NCBI RefSeq assembly: GCF_014191875.1
Contig: NZ_JACHXD010000017.1
Location: 60,613-124,612 of the forward strand
Direction: 5' to 3'
Origin: Pseudoduganella violacea
Lineage (GTDB): Bacteria > Pseudomonadota > Gammaproteobacteria > Burkholderiales > Burkholderiaceae_D
DNA: 64,000 bases
The position numbers and the translations under genes were made by a program. Below the pieces are notes generated by a model. It was not told the DNA's origin. It searched no databases and worked only from the letters and a program-made list of their open reading frames with translations. Shown here in pieces: positions 41,451 through 49,957 of the stretch (position 1 is the first letter of the stretch; the number at the start of each line of letters is the position of its first letter).

Positions 41451-42977
41451 TTACATCCAGCTCACGCCCTTGATCTGCAGGAAGAGCGCGCTGACCGCGT
41501 CGTTCCAGCGCTCGCAGCGGCCCACCAGGCCGACGAAGATGTGCTGGTTGCGGTCGTCATAGGAGAAGATCGGCTCCAGGTTGCGGTCATTGCCGCCCAC
41601 CCCCACGCCTTGGGGGAAGTTATTGGTCTTGATGCGGATATAGTCGATATAGATATTGCCTTCGCTGCTCGGCACGGCAATCTCCGTGATGTAGTCGGCG
41701 TCGCCCAGCGCAATATTCTCGACCTGGTTGCCCTGCTCCTGGCCGTGGGTGAATTTGCAGGTTTGTCCGCTGGCGTCCTTGTAAGTGATCTCGATCAGGT
41801 CGACATAGGCGCCGCCGCGCAGGCGGATATGGCTGACCCGCATGCCACGGTCGAGAAAGTCGGTGGTCGTCACATCGTGGTAGGGCTGGCCGCCGCCGCC
41901 GCCCAGGCGCTTGCTTTGCCGGGTCTCGTACTGGATCGAGGGCCAGCCATAGGCGGCCGCCGGCAGGTACGGATTTTCCAGCGGCGTGGTGGGCGACTGG
42001 TTGAAACGGTTGCGCAGCTCATTGCAGGCATCCAGGTCGGCCTGGATCTGGCGCTGGCGTTCCTGCGTGGCGCTGTCCAGGGTGCAGCCGTAGCGGCGCA
42101 TGGTGTGCTCCAGATTGGCCAGGCGCTCCTTGATGCCGATCAGCCGCGCCTCCCTGGCCAGCAAACCTTCTTGCGCCCCGCTGCCGTTGAACAGCTGGCG
42201 ATTGTGCGCCAGCGCGGCCAGTGCGGCCTCGATTCCCGGGTGGGAAAAGACGTGCTCGTAACCGGTGGTCTTGAAGCCGACCGTACCGGTGGGCAGATTA
42301 TTGGCCGCCTCGAAGAAGGCGTAGGCCGTGCGGATGACGTCCTGCTCGCCGCTCATGGTGAAGCTGGAACCGATCACGGTTTGGTGCAGTTCGACATTCT
42401 GACTGATCTGCGTGACAGCATGCGAGAAGTTGCTGCCGGCCTTGCCCGACACGGTGACGTTCTCGATGATGCCGGACGCTTCGATGCGCGCCTTCAGTTC
42501 CAGCTTTTCCTCGCGGCTCTTGCAGCGGTAAGCGTAGACGGCAAAATATTGCGCGCCGCGTACCAGCTCGGAAACATAGGCGTCGCCGTACAGCTTGCAA
42601 AACTGGTCCAGCTCGGCCGCCGTGGCAGGGGCGGCGATGTCGTCGTGCAGCTGGGCCGCCTGGCAGTAGTGGCTTTTCGATACCACGCTGGCCTTCACCA
42701 CGATGCAAAGGCTGTGCTCGCTGAAGCGCAGTTTTTGGAACAGGCTGAATTTTTCCGAGTAGCCGCCAATGCCCTCCACCGCGATCTTGCGGCCGATATT
42801 GATCTCCAGGCTCTGCTTGAGCGTATCCTCTTCCGAGCACAGCGACACCGCGATCTCGCTGTTGCCGCCGGCCGTGTCGAGTACCTGCGTGTGGACGGCC
42901 GTTTGCAGCGGTCCCAGGGTACAGGAATAGCCTTGGCCGATATTGAATGCGCTGCTTGGGGCGGAATGGTTTGCCAT
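41451..42977 (-). CDS. Putative MACPF-like pore-forming protein with jacalin-like lectin domain
   Basis: 508 residues, no signal peptide. The region about 105-180 has the MACPF/CDC-type centre: FCKLYGDAYVSELVRGAQYF resembles the F-x3-YG-x2-(Y/F)-(V/I)-x4-GG signature, followed by a helical stretch. Residues about 375-505 look like a beta-prism jacalin lectin: repeated Gly-anchored strands (IRLRGGAYVDLIEITYKD), the hallmark IDYIRIKTN and a closing FVGLVGRCERWNDAVSAL. A short coiled coil (about 265-310) links them. The assignment is by pattern only; fungal-type and bacterial MACPF-lectin proteins can permeabilise target membranes. Confidence 0.5.
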   Translation of the reverse strand: MANHSAPSSAFNIGQGYSCTLGPLQTAVHTQVLDTAGGNSEIAVSLCSEEDTLKQSLEINIGRKIAVEGIGGYSEKFSLFQKLRFSEHSLCIVVKASVVSKSHYCQAAQLHDDIAAPATAAELDQFCKLYGDAYVSELVRGAQYFAVYAYRCKSREEKLELKARIEASGIIENVTVSGKAGSNFSHAVTQISQNVELHQTVIGSSFTMSGEQDVIRTAYAFFEAANNLPTGTVGFKTTGYEHVFSHPGIEAALAALAHNRQLFNGSGAQEGLLAREARLIGIKERLANLEHTMRRYGCTLDSATQERQRQIQADLDACNELRNRFNQSPTTPLENPYLPAAAYGWPSIQYETRQSKRLGGGGGQPYHDVTTTDFLDRGMRVSHIRLRGGAYVDLIEITYKDASGQTCKFTHGQEQGNQVENIALGDADYITEIAVPSSEGNIYIDYIRIKTNNFPQGVGVGGNDRNLEPIFSYDDRNQHIFVGLVGRCERWNDAVSALFLQIKGVSWM

Positions 42978-43078
42978 GTCTTGCTTTCTCTATTGTGGGG
43001 TAATGGGGGAGGCGGCCACGCATGCGCACCTCGGCTGTGCTGCCGCCCGCCGTGGATGGCGCGTACGGATCAGCAACA

Positions 43079-43098
43079 AATGTTAGCGAGATAACATT
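43079..43098. promoter_or_regulatory. Perfect palindrome in the MACPF/AraC intergenic region
   Basis: AATGTTA (43079-43085) and TAACATT (43092-43098) with a six-base spacer lie between the divergent MACPF-like and AraC-type genes. The symmetry suggests a dimeric-regulator site; AraC proteins usually prefer direct repeats, so the binder is unclear. Confidence 0.45.
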
Positions 43099-43195
43099 GC
43101 CTATCTTTTACCGTTTGTGCGGCAGTGCTAAAATTGCATGATTTTTTACTGGCCGCCCTGCGGCGGCGCTGGCGTCCGAATTGAATCCCCTGGTC

Positions 43196-44029
43196 ATGCA
43201 ACTGGTCGGCAAGATCGACCGCATCTTCTACCCCCAGTCCTGCCTCGACCCGGCTGGCGAGCTGTCCATCCAGGCGCTGGCGCGGACCTGCGGGCTGAGC
43301 CGCTTTCAGCTGCAGCGCCTGTTCAAGAAAGAGACTGGCATCAGTCCGCAGCAATTCATCGCCGCGCAGAGACTGGACGCGGCGGCCGCCTACGTGCGCC
43401 TGACCAACCAGCCCCTGCTCGATGTCGCCATCAGCATGGGTTACTGCGGCCAGCAATCGTTCACCCGCGCCTTCACGCGGCGCTGGGGCGTGTCGCCGCA
43501 GCGCATGCGGCTGAGCGCCAGGGCGCAGTATGCGGGCTTGGGCGCTGCCCACGCCGGGCCGCCTGCCGCGCCGCGCATCGTGCATTGGCGCGCGCCGCGG
43601 CGGCTCTGGCTCAAGCGCTACACCGGCCCTTACGCGCGCGTGCCCGAGCACTGGGCCGGATTCAAGGGCGAGCTGGCGGGGCTGGCGCAGTGCGCCAAGC
43701 CGCCCTACTACGGCGTCATCTACGACGATCCGGACATCACGCCGCCGCAGCGCATCCGCTATGGCTGCGCCATCGAGGCGCCGGCGAACGGGCACGCCAC
43801 GCCCGAAGGATGGCTGGAACTGGACATCGCACCGTCGCGCTTTGCCGTCTTCCCGCTTCACCGCTGCTGCCGGACAGGGAGGGCGCGGCTGCGGAGCCGG
43901 GTGCTGTCGTGGTTCGCCGCCCAGCGCGAAAGCTTCGGCGCGGCGGGCGTGTTCGAACTGTACGAGGATTTGCCGGCCGGCGAACAGCGCGCACGCGCCA
44001 TGCAGCTGCATGTCTCGCTGGCCAATTGA
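43196..44029 (+). CDS. AraC-family regulator with GyrI-like effector domain
   Basis: 277 residues from the ATG at 43196 (a TTG at 43181 adds five residues; neither has a clear RBS). The AraC double HTH is at the N-terminus: LSIQALARTCGLSRFQLQRL then PLLDVAISMGYCGQQSFTRAF and FTRRWGVSPQRMR. The C-terminal 150 residues are GyrI-like (SOUL-related) small-molecule-binding (YTGPYARVPEHWAGFKGEL; ELYEDLP), as in Rob/SoxS-like multidrug regulators. Divergent from the MACPF-like gene, which it may control. Confidence 0.85.
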   Translation: MQLVGKIDRIFYPQSCLDPAGELSIQALARTCGLSRFQLQRLFKKETGISPQQFIAAQRLDAAAAYVRLTNQPLLDVAISMGYCGQQSFTRAFTRRWGVSPQRMRLSARAQYAGLGAAHAGPPAAPRIVHWRAPRRLWLKRYTGPYARVPEHWAGFKGELAGLAQCAKPPYYGVIYDDPDITPPQRIRYGCAIEAPANGHATPEGWLELDIAPSRFAVFPLHRCCRTGRARLRSRVLSWFAAQRESFGAAGVFELYEDLPAGEQRARAMQLHVSLAN

Positions 44030-44035
44030 GCGAAA

Positions 44036-44063
44036 AAAAACCAAGCGGCGAGGCTTGGTTTTT
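44036..44063. terminator. Bidirectional intrinsic terminator
   Basis: Perfect 11-bp stem AAAAACCAAGC/GCTTGGTTTTT with a six-base loop between the convergent araC-type gene and the end of the cobalamin operon; A and T tracts serve both directions. Confidence 0.9.
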
Positions 44064-44085
44064 GGCGGTGCTTCAATCCCTTGGC

Positions 44086-44457
44086 TTAGCCTTCGCCGGC
44101 CTGGTGGAACACCAGATCATCGACGCGGCGGCCGTTGCACAGGTGCTCGTCGATGATGCGGTCCATGTTTTCCGGCGTGACGTTGTAGTACCAGGTGCCG
44201 TCCGGCTGGACGCAGACGATGGGGCCGCCCTTGCAGGCGGCGAAGCAGCCCACGCGGCTGCGCTTGACGCGCAGATCGCCGGCATTCAAGCCGGCGGCCT
44301 TGAACTTGTCGCCCAGGCTGTCGAACAGCACTTGCGACTCGCCGTCGGCGCTGCAGCGCGGACCGGTGCAGATCAGCAGGTGGCGGCGGTAGTCGCCGAT
44401 CTTGGGCTTGACCACCTCAGTGGCAGCGCTTCCTACGTTTTCGTCAGCGGCGCTCAT
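44086..44457 (-). CDS. Thioredoxin-like (2Fe-2S) ferredoxin of the cobalamin operon
   Basis: 123 residues. Cysteines C30 and C35 (LLICTGPRCSADG) and C71 and C75 (VGCFAACKGGP) match the thioredoxin-like 2Fe-2S ferredoxin pattern. Last gene of the operon, overlapping cobJ by four bases (ATGA). Similar ferredoxins occur in cobalamin operons, where they may supply electrons for ring contraction or act with the fused CobJ/CbiH enzymes. Its exact partner is not known. Confidence 0.8.
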   Translation of the reverse strand: MSAADENVGSAATEVVKPKIGDYRRHLLICTGPRCSADGESQVLFDSLGDKFKAAGLNAGDLRVKRSRVGCFAACKGGPIVCVQPDGTWYYNVTPENMDRIIDEHLCNGRRVDDLVFHQAGEG

Positions 44458-45455
44458 GCTTCACCTTCCTCTACGGCGACTGCTTCGACCTCCACCGGCT
44501 CGGCCAGGGTGTCGCGGATATAGTCGGCCGGCAGGCGGTGCCGTGCGGCCAGTGTCTCGATGCTGTCGCCGGCCGCGTGTTCGGCCTGCAGGGTTTCCAG
44601 CCAGCCGAGCAGGCCGGTGCTCAGGGAGCGTCCGGCGCGTTCGCCGTCGCGGGTGGCGCCGCCTTCTTCCATATCGTACTTATTCGCGTAGCCGCGCGGC
44701 GTGACCATCAGGCCATGGCGCACAAAGGTATTGCTGTTGCCGATCAGGACAGTGCTCAGCATGCCGATATCGGCTTCGGCCATGCTGTCGAGCGTGGTGA
44801 AGACGATGTTCTCGCGGCGGCGGTAGGCGCTCTTCACGATGGCGACCGGCGTGTCGGGACGGCGGTGGCGCAGGAACAGGCGCTGCGCTTCCAGAATCTG
44901 GCGCGTGCGGCGGCCGCTCTTGGGGTTGTACAGGGCGACCACGAAGTCCGCCATGGCGACCGCGTCGAGGCGGCGCGCGATGGTGGGCCAGGGAGTGAGC
45001 AGGTCCGACAGCGAGATGGCGCAGAAATCGTGGGTCAGCGGCGCGCCCACCAGGGCGGCGCAGCTGTTCAGGGCCGAGGCGCCGGGGATGATTTCCACCG
45101 CCACCGCATCGTCCGGCGTCCAGCCGGCCTGGAACAGCACCTCGTAGGTGGGGCCGGCCATGCCGTAGACGCCCGCGTCGCCGGAGGAAATCAGCGCCAC
45201 TTTCTTGCCGGCGCGCGCCGCTTCGAGCGCGCTGACGGCCCGGTCCAGTTCTTCGGTCATCGACTTGCGGATGATCTCCTTGCCTTCGATCAGATCGGCC
45301 ACCAGCTTGATGTAGGTGACGTAGCCGATCACCACGTCGGCTTCGGCGATGGCGGCGCGGGCGCGCTGGGTCATGTGGTCGACGCTGCCGGGGCCGATCC
45401 CCACCAGCATGATCTTGCCCGCACCAATGGCGGCTTGTTCGAGTTCTTCGTTCAT
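44454..45455 (-). CDS. cobJ: Precorrin-3B/cobalt-factor III C17-methyltransferase with C-terminal extension
   Basis: 333 residues. The tetrapyrrole methylase core (about 12-250) opens with IMLVGIGPGSVDHMTQRA and contains ISSGDAGVYGMAGPTYEVL, the family-specific SGDAGVYGMA. It methylates C17 with ring contraction. Beyond residue 250 there is an acidic extension of about 80 residues (ending EPVEVEAVAVEEGEA) that I cannot match; in some species this position holds a ferredoxin-like domain, here encoded by the separate next gene. Overlaps the cobE gene by four bases. Confidence 0.92.
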   Translation of the reverse strand: MNEELEQAAIGAGKIMLVGIGPGSVDHMTQRARAAIAEADVVIGYVTYIKLVADLIEGKEIIRKSMTEELDRAVSALEAARAGKKVALISSGDAGVYGMAGPTYEVLFQAGWTPDDAVAVEIIPGASALNSCAALVGAPLTHDFCAISLSDLLTPWPTIARRLDAVAMADFVVALYNPKSGRRTRQILEAQRLFLRHRRPDTPVAIVKSAYRRRENIVFTTLDSMAEADIGMLSTVLIGNSNTFVRHGLMVTPRGYANKYDMEEGGATRDGERAGRSLSTGLLGWLETLQAEHAAGDSIETLAARHRLPADYIRDTLAEPVEVEAVAVEEGEA

Positions 45456-45856
45456 GGATTTTTCCTTGCGATCGAGACGGTGGCATTGCGGCCATCGGCG
45501 CCCCGGAGTTTATGTTTTTCGACCAGCAGTGCGCTCATCGGCGTATCGGGTCCGGCGGCCAGCAGCGCGGCCGCTTCGCTCACCGATGGCGTGCCGGTAT
45601 AGCGCAGCACCGTCTCGGAGGGATGCGGCACCTGCACAGCGGCCAACTGCTCCGCTTCATAGAAATGCAGCGGCCAGCCGTATTCCTCGGCCAATGCCAG
45701 CAGCGCGGCTTCGTCCTTTTTCAGCGTGATGGTGGCGGCGGCCACCACTTGCCCGCGCGTGGCGCCGGCTTCGGCCAACGCCGCTTGCACGGCCTCGCGC
45801 ACGGTTTCCAGCAGCACGCCGCGGTCGCAGCCCAGGCCTACGGTGAAGGTGGTCAT
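45452..45856 (-). CDS. cobE: CobE/CbiG C-terminal-domain protein
   Basis: 134 residues matching the CbiG C-terminal domain: TVGLGCDRGVLLETVREAV at the start, FYEAEQLAAVQVP, and TPSVSEAAALLAAG. In many species this is the last third of CbiG; here it is a separate gene overlapping the CbiG N-terminal/central gene by four bases. CbiG hydrolyses cobalt-precorrin-5A; the role of the isolated C-terminal domain is not fully settled. Confidence 0.85.
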   Translation of the reverse strand: MTTFTVGLGCDRGVLLETVREAVQAALAEAGATRGQVVAAATITLKKDEAALLALAEEYGWPLHFYEAEQLAAVQVPHPSETVLRYTGTPSVSEAAALLAAGPDTPMSALLVEKHKLRGADGRNATVSIARKNP

Positions 45857-46614
45857 GCAGCGTCCTGCGGCGGGCGGTAGACCACCAGGCGCTCATGCAG
45901 CGCGTCCCAGCGCTCGGCCGGCACGTCGGCATGCGTCACCCACAGCAGGGCAGCAAAGCGCTCCAGATCCACTTCATCGAAGCGGCTGAAACGGTGGATG
46001 TTGTCGGGCAGTGGCGTGGGACGGGTCCACCAATCCGGGCTGCCCGCTTCCTGCACGAAGGCGATCGGTTCGCCGTTCACCACGTGCGCCGAAACGCGCG
46101 TGATGTTGATCTTCGGCGCTTCCACGCGCCAGCCCAGGTGGCGGCCCAGGATATCGACCGGGATGGTGCGCCCGACATCGGAGGCGGTGGTCAGCACCGG
46201 CGCGGCGCCCATCAGATCGGCCACGCGCTCGCTCCATTCATTGGCGCCGCCGACGTGGCCCGAGAGCACGGGAATCACGTACTGGCCGGCGTCGTCGACC
46301 ACGATCACGCCCGGGTCTTCGTCCTTGCTGCGCAGATGCGGGGCGATCAGGCGCACCACGGCGCCGAGCGAAACGAAGAACACGATCTGGTCGTAACCTT
46401 CGAACAGCGGGCCGATTTCGTCGCGCAAGGCGCCTTCATAGGCGCGCACGGTGTTGGCCAGACCGGCAAAGTGGGCGGCGAACTTGGCCGAGGTGCAGAT
46501 ATCGGCTTCCGGCAGGTCGGCCGCCAGGCGCGCGGCCAAGCCGGCGCCATGCTTGGTGATGGCGACCAGGCAGAGGCGCGGGCTGGCTGGGTTTTGGATA
46601 GGTGCGCTGCTCAT
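45853..46614 (-). CDS. cbiG: Cobalt-precorrin-5A hydrolase CbiG (N-terminal and central domains only)
   Basis: 253 residues. The segment FFVSLGAVVRLIAPHLRSKDED and the downstream VLSGHVGGANEWSERVA are the diagnostic CbiG N-terminal motifs. The family's C-terminal domain is absent here and supplied by the next gene. The enzyme opens the delta-lactone of cobalt-precorrin-5A and releases acetaldehyde. Its presence, with CbiD and CbiX, indicates the anaerobic, early-cobalt-insertion route. Confidence 0.9.
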   Translation of the reverse strand: MSSAPIQNPASPRLCLVAITKHGAGLAARLAADLPEADICTSAKFAAHFAGLANTVRAYEGALRDEIGPLFEGYDQIVFFVSLGAVVRLIAPHLRSKDEDPGVIVVDDAGQYVIPVLSGHVGGANEWSERVADLMGAAPVLTTASDVGRTIPVDILGRHLGWRVEAPKINITRVSAHVVNGEPIAFVQEAGSPDWWTRPTPLPDNIHRFSRFDEVDLERFAALLWVTHADVPAERWDALHERLVVYRPPQDAA

Positions 46615-47417
46615 TCAGTCTCCGTTAGTAAGGGTTGCGGGCCGCTCTTCTTGAGACAGCCCTTGATGCGTTCGCCGCGAATGCGGTGCGGGTGTTTGAC
46701 GATCAGCAGCGACAGATAACTGACCTTGGTGCCGCGCAGCGTCAGGATTTCGGCAGCGCTGAAACGCCGCTCGTCCGGCGCGCCGACGCGCTCGATGAAA
46801 TACGAGCCGGCCAGCAGGTCGCGCCGCTCCAGCCAGTCGATCAATTCGTCGAGTATGGGCTTGACCTTCATCAGCACCAGGGTATCGAAGTCGGGCAGCA
46901 GGCGGTCGACGGCGCTCACGCCATAGGCGGCGGGCACGATGGCGACGGTGTCGTCCTGTTCGGCGAAAGGAATCGGCACCTCGGCACAGGCGGCGGTGAA
47001 CGAGTTCACGCCGGCGATGATCTGCACCGGAACGTGTTCATCGATGCTACGCACGGTGCGCGCCAGATGGCCGAAGGTGGCGTAGGTGCTGGCGTCGCCT
47101 TCGACCAGGAACAGCACGTCGCGCCCGGCGCGCAGCCAGGGCAAGATGGTTTCGGCGGCCTTGAGCCAGGCGCGCGCCAGCTTCTCGCCATCGTGCGTCA
47201 TCGGGAACAGCAGCAAGGCGTGTTCCTCGGGCGGTTCCAGTCCGGCGCGCTGCACGATGTCGAAGGCATAGCTTGGCGTCTTGCCGCTGCGCGCCGGGTA
47301 GACCCAGACGGCGTCGCGGCGCTGCAAGGCTTCCCAGGCGGCGCGCGTGATCAGACCGGGATCGCCCGGACCGAGCGAGATGCCCCACAGGGTGCCGCGT
47401 ACGGTGGCGTCACGCAT
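46611..47417 (-). CDS. cobI: Precorrin-2/cobalt-factor II C20-methyltransferase
   Basis: 268 residues. Tetrapyrrole methylase features: GTLWGISLGPGDPGLITRAA (about 8-27), LFLVEGDASTYATFGHLA (the SAM-binding GD-x-x-x-Y loop), and IIAGVNSFTAACAEVPIPF. The IPxAFE-like end and the GDASTYAT form fit CobI/CbiL rather than CobM. It starts within the last codons of the cobL gene (8-base overlap). Confidence 0.88.
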   Translation of the reverse strand: MRDATVRGTLWGISLGPGDPGLITRAAWEALQRRDAVWVYPARSGKTPSYAFDIVQRAGLEPPEEHALLLFPMTHDGEKLARAWLKAAETILPWLRAGRDVLFLVEGDASTYATFGHLARTVRSIDEHVPVQIIAGVNSFTAACAEVPIPFAEQDDTVAIVPAAYGVSAVDRLLPDFDTLVLMKVKPILDELIDWLERRDLLAGSYFIERVGAPDERRFSAAEILTLRGTKVSYLSLLIVKHPHRIRGERIKGCLKKSGPQPLLTETE

Positions 47418-48747
47418 CGGCAGCCTCCGTTTTCAACGCGGCCGCATCGCGGCGCGCGCAGACGATCCACACCGGATTCTCGGCCGCCATGCGGTGCATG
47501 TGCAGGATAGGCTTGCTGCGCGCGGCCTGCAATTGCAGCACGTCCCAGCTCACCCCCTCGCCTTCGAGCGCCTGCAAGGCGGCGGTCGCGGTGGCCAGGT
47601 TTTCCAGCGTGACGAAATTCATCACCAGCGCACCATTGGGTCGCAGGCGGCGCATCACGCCTTCGATCAGCGTGGACAGCTCGCCGCCCGAACCGCCGAC
47701 AAAGACGGCGTCCGGATCGGGCCAGGCATCCAGTCCCTCCGGCGCCTTGCCGTGGAACAGGCTGTAGTTGCTGACGCCGAAAGCTGCGTGGTTCTGGCCC
47801 GCGATGGCGTGGTCGGCCTCATTCTTCTCGATGGCATAGACGTGGCCCTGTTGGCACAGGCGCGCCGCTTCCAGGCCCACCGAGCCGGAACCGGCGCCGA
47901 TATCCCATACCACGCTGTCGGCGCGCAGTTGCAGGCGCGCCAGGCTGACGGCGCGTACTTCCTGCTTGGTGATCAAACCCTTTTCCGGCTGGCGTTGCAC
48001 GAATTCGCTGTCGGCCAGACCGAATCGCACCGGGCGCGGGGCCGGCGTCACGCGCCACAGCAGCACCACATTCAGCTCGGCGAAGCGCATCTCCGCCGCC
48101 TCCTGCGGACTGAGTTCGGCCAGCACGCGCTCCTCCGGCTGCAGCAGGTTCTCCGCCACCGCCATATGGAAGTCCTCGCCCAGGCCTTCGGCCAGCAGCA
48201 GACGCGCGATGCGGTCGGGACTGTTGTCGGGACTGGTCAGCACCAGCAGGCGCGCATGCTGGCGTGCCGCCTGGGCCAGCGCGTACAGGCCGTGGCTGGG
48301 CGCACTGCCGCGCATCCATTCGCCCGCATCGCGCGCATGCACCGAGACGATGCGCGCATCCTGCCAGGGCAGGCCGATGCGAGCGCAAGCCAGTTGCAGC
48401 GTGGAGAGGTTGGGCAGGATATCGAGCGCCTGCACGCACAGGTGCTGGGCCAGATAGGGCGCGATGCCGTGGCACAGCGGGTCGCCGGTAGCCAGCACCA
48501 CGCAGGACAAGTGGTCGGCGCGCGCGGCGCGCACCCATTCGGGCACTTCTTTCAGCTTGCCGGTCAGGTCATGGCGCGCGGCGCCGGATTTGAATTCGCC
48601 GCCCAGCAGGGCCAGCGTGCGGGCGCCGCCGATCACCACATCGGCGCTGCGCAGATAGGCCAGCGCGGTCGGGCTCAGACTGGCGACGCCGTCATCGAGC
48701 ACGCCGATCACGCGGCAGGGGTTGGGATCTTTCACGCAGGTGTCCAT
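47410..48747 (-). CDS. cobL: Bifunctional precorrin-6Y methyltransferase/decarboxylase CobL (CbiE-CbiT)
   Basis: 445 residues from the ATG at 48747, four bases after the cbiD stop; the longer frame extends into cbiD and is ignored. The N-terminal CbiE domain (about 12-210) has VIGVLDDGVASLSP and ATGDPLCHGIAPYL. The C-terminal CbiT domain (about 240-430) has a class I SAM motif DIGAGSGSVGLEAARL and GGSGGELSTLIEGV. Performs C5/C15 methylations and C12 acetate decarboxylation. Fused as in aerobic-type CobL although the pathway otherwise looks anaerobic. Confidence 0.92.
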   Translation of the reverse strand: MDTCVKDPNPCRVIGVLDDGVASLSPTALAYLRSADVVIGGARTLALLGGEFKSGAARHDLTGKLKEVPEWVRAARADHLSCVVLATGDPLCHGIAPYLAQHLCVQALDILPNLSTLQLACARIGLPWQDARIVSVHARDAGEWMRGSAPSHGLYALAQAARQHARLLVLTSPDNSPDRIARLLLAEGLGEDFHMAVAENLLQPEERVLAELSPQEAAEMRFAELNVVLLWRVTPAPRPVRFGLADSEFVQRQPEKGLITKQEVRAVSLARLQLRADSVVWDIGAGSGSVGLEAARLCQQGHVYAIEKNEADHAIAGQNHAAFGVSNYSLFHGKAPEGLDAWPDPDAVFVGGSGGELSTLIEGVMRRLRPNGALVMNFVTLENLATATAALQALEGEGVSWDVLQLQAARSKPILHMHRMAAENPVWIVCARRDAAALKTEAADA

Positions 48748-48751
48748 GGAT

Positions 48752-49957
48752 TCACTCGGGTTCAGGTTCTGGATCGACATCGACGATATGGTCGATGCCG
48801 GTGCGTCCGGCGCTGGCGGGACGCTCTTGCGGCAAGGCTGGCGCCGACCACACATCGGCCACCTTCTGGCCGGTGAAGTCGCACACCAGCACGCGCAGCC
48901 GGAAGTTGCGACCATAGCGGTCGGGCGCGGTCAGGGTGTCGATCGCGGCTTGGGCCAGCGCATGGTGGAAGGCGTCGCCCAGCCCGCGCTCGACCATCAG
49001 CTCGGCGCCGAAGCGCGCGGTTTCGGCGGCGGCGATAGCGACGCAGTCTTCCTCGGAGGCGCCGATCTGGCGCGCGATCCGCGCCACCAGGTCGGTATCG
49101 ACCTCGCTGCGGTTGGCGTGGGTGATGGTTTCGCCCTGGGCGATCTTGGTCAGCTTGCCCACCATGACCGCCATGACCACCAGGCCGATACCCTGGGCCA
49201 CCACTTCATCGAGGGCGTAGCGAAGGAAGTCGCCCATCTGCACGAAGCAGGCCGCGGGCAGTTCCGGACGCTCTTCGCGCAGCGTCGTCATGGCAAAGGT
49301 CTCGGTGCGTCCGCCGGTGGTCAGCGCCACCATATTGTGGCCGGCGGTGGCCGCCACCTGGACGCCCTGCACCACGCTGGCGCGCCAGGCCGCCGTCGAA
49401 TACGGCTTGACGATGCCGGTGGTGCCAAGAATGCTGATGCCGCCCAGGATGCCCAGGCGCGCATTGGTGGTCTTCTTTGCCATCACCTGGCCGTCCGGCA
49501 CGCTGATGGTGACTTCGATGCCATGCTCGGCCAGCAGTTCGGGCGCGGCTTCGAGCAGGTTGTCGGCGATATTACGGCGCGGGACTGGGTTGATGGCCGG
49601 GCCGCCGACTTCCAGGCCCAGGCCCGGCATCGTCACCGTGCCGACGCCGTCGCCGGCGACATAGGTCACGACGCCCGCCTGGCCGGGCAGCAGGCGCAGG
49701 TCCACCGTGAGGTGGGCGCCGTCGGTGCAATCCGGATCGTCGCCGGCAAACTTCACCACCATGGCGTGCGCGCTGTGCGCATCGCAACGCCCATCGTGGA
49801 TGGCGAAGTTGACCCGGCTGCCGTTCGCCAGCAGGCTTTCGATTTCCTCCGGCACGCGGCCGGTGGCCAGGCCCAGCACCGCCGCGCGCGCGGCGGCGGC
49901 GGAACAGGCGCCGGTACTGAACCCGGTACGCGTACCGCGTTCGGCCTTTTCCTTCAT
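48752..49957 (-). CDS. cbiD: Cobalt-precorrin-5B C1-methyltransferase CbiD
   Basis: 401 residues. CbiD hallmarks: RTGFSTGACSAAAARAAVLG at the N-terminus, GLGLEVGGPAINPVPR, STAAWRASVVQGVQVAATAG and MVGKLTKIAQG. The start ATG at 49957 overlaps the cobH stop. It is specific to the anaerobic cobalamin pathway. The C-terminus carries an acidic tail (DVDPEPEPE). Confidence 0.93.
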   Translation of the reverse strand: MKEKAERGTRTGFSTGACSAAAARAAVLGLATGRVPEEIESLLANGSRVNFAIHDGRCDAHSAHAMVVKFAGDDPDCTDGAHLTVDLRLLPGQAGVVTYVAGDGVGTVTMPGLGLEVGGPAINPVPRRNIADNLLEAAPELLAEHGIEVTISVPDGQVMAKKTTNARLGILGGISILGTTGIVKPYSTAAWRASVVQGVQVAATAGHNMVALTTGGRTETFAMTTLREERPELPAACFVQMGDFLRYALDEVVAQGIGLVVMAVMVGKLTKIAQGETITHANRSEVDTDLVARIARQIGASEEDCVAIAAAETARFGAELMVERGLGDAFHHALAQAAIDTLTAPDRYGRNFRLRVLVCDFTGQKVADVWSAPALPQERPASAGRTGIDHIVDVDPEPEPE

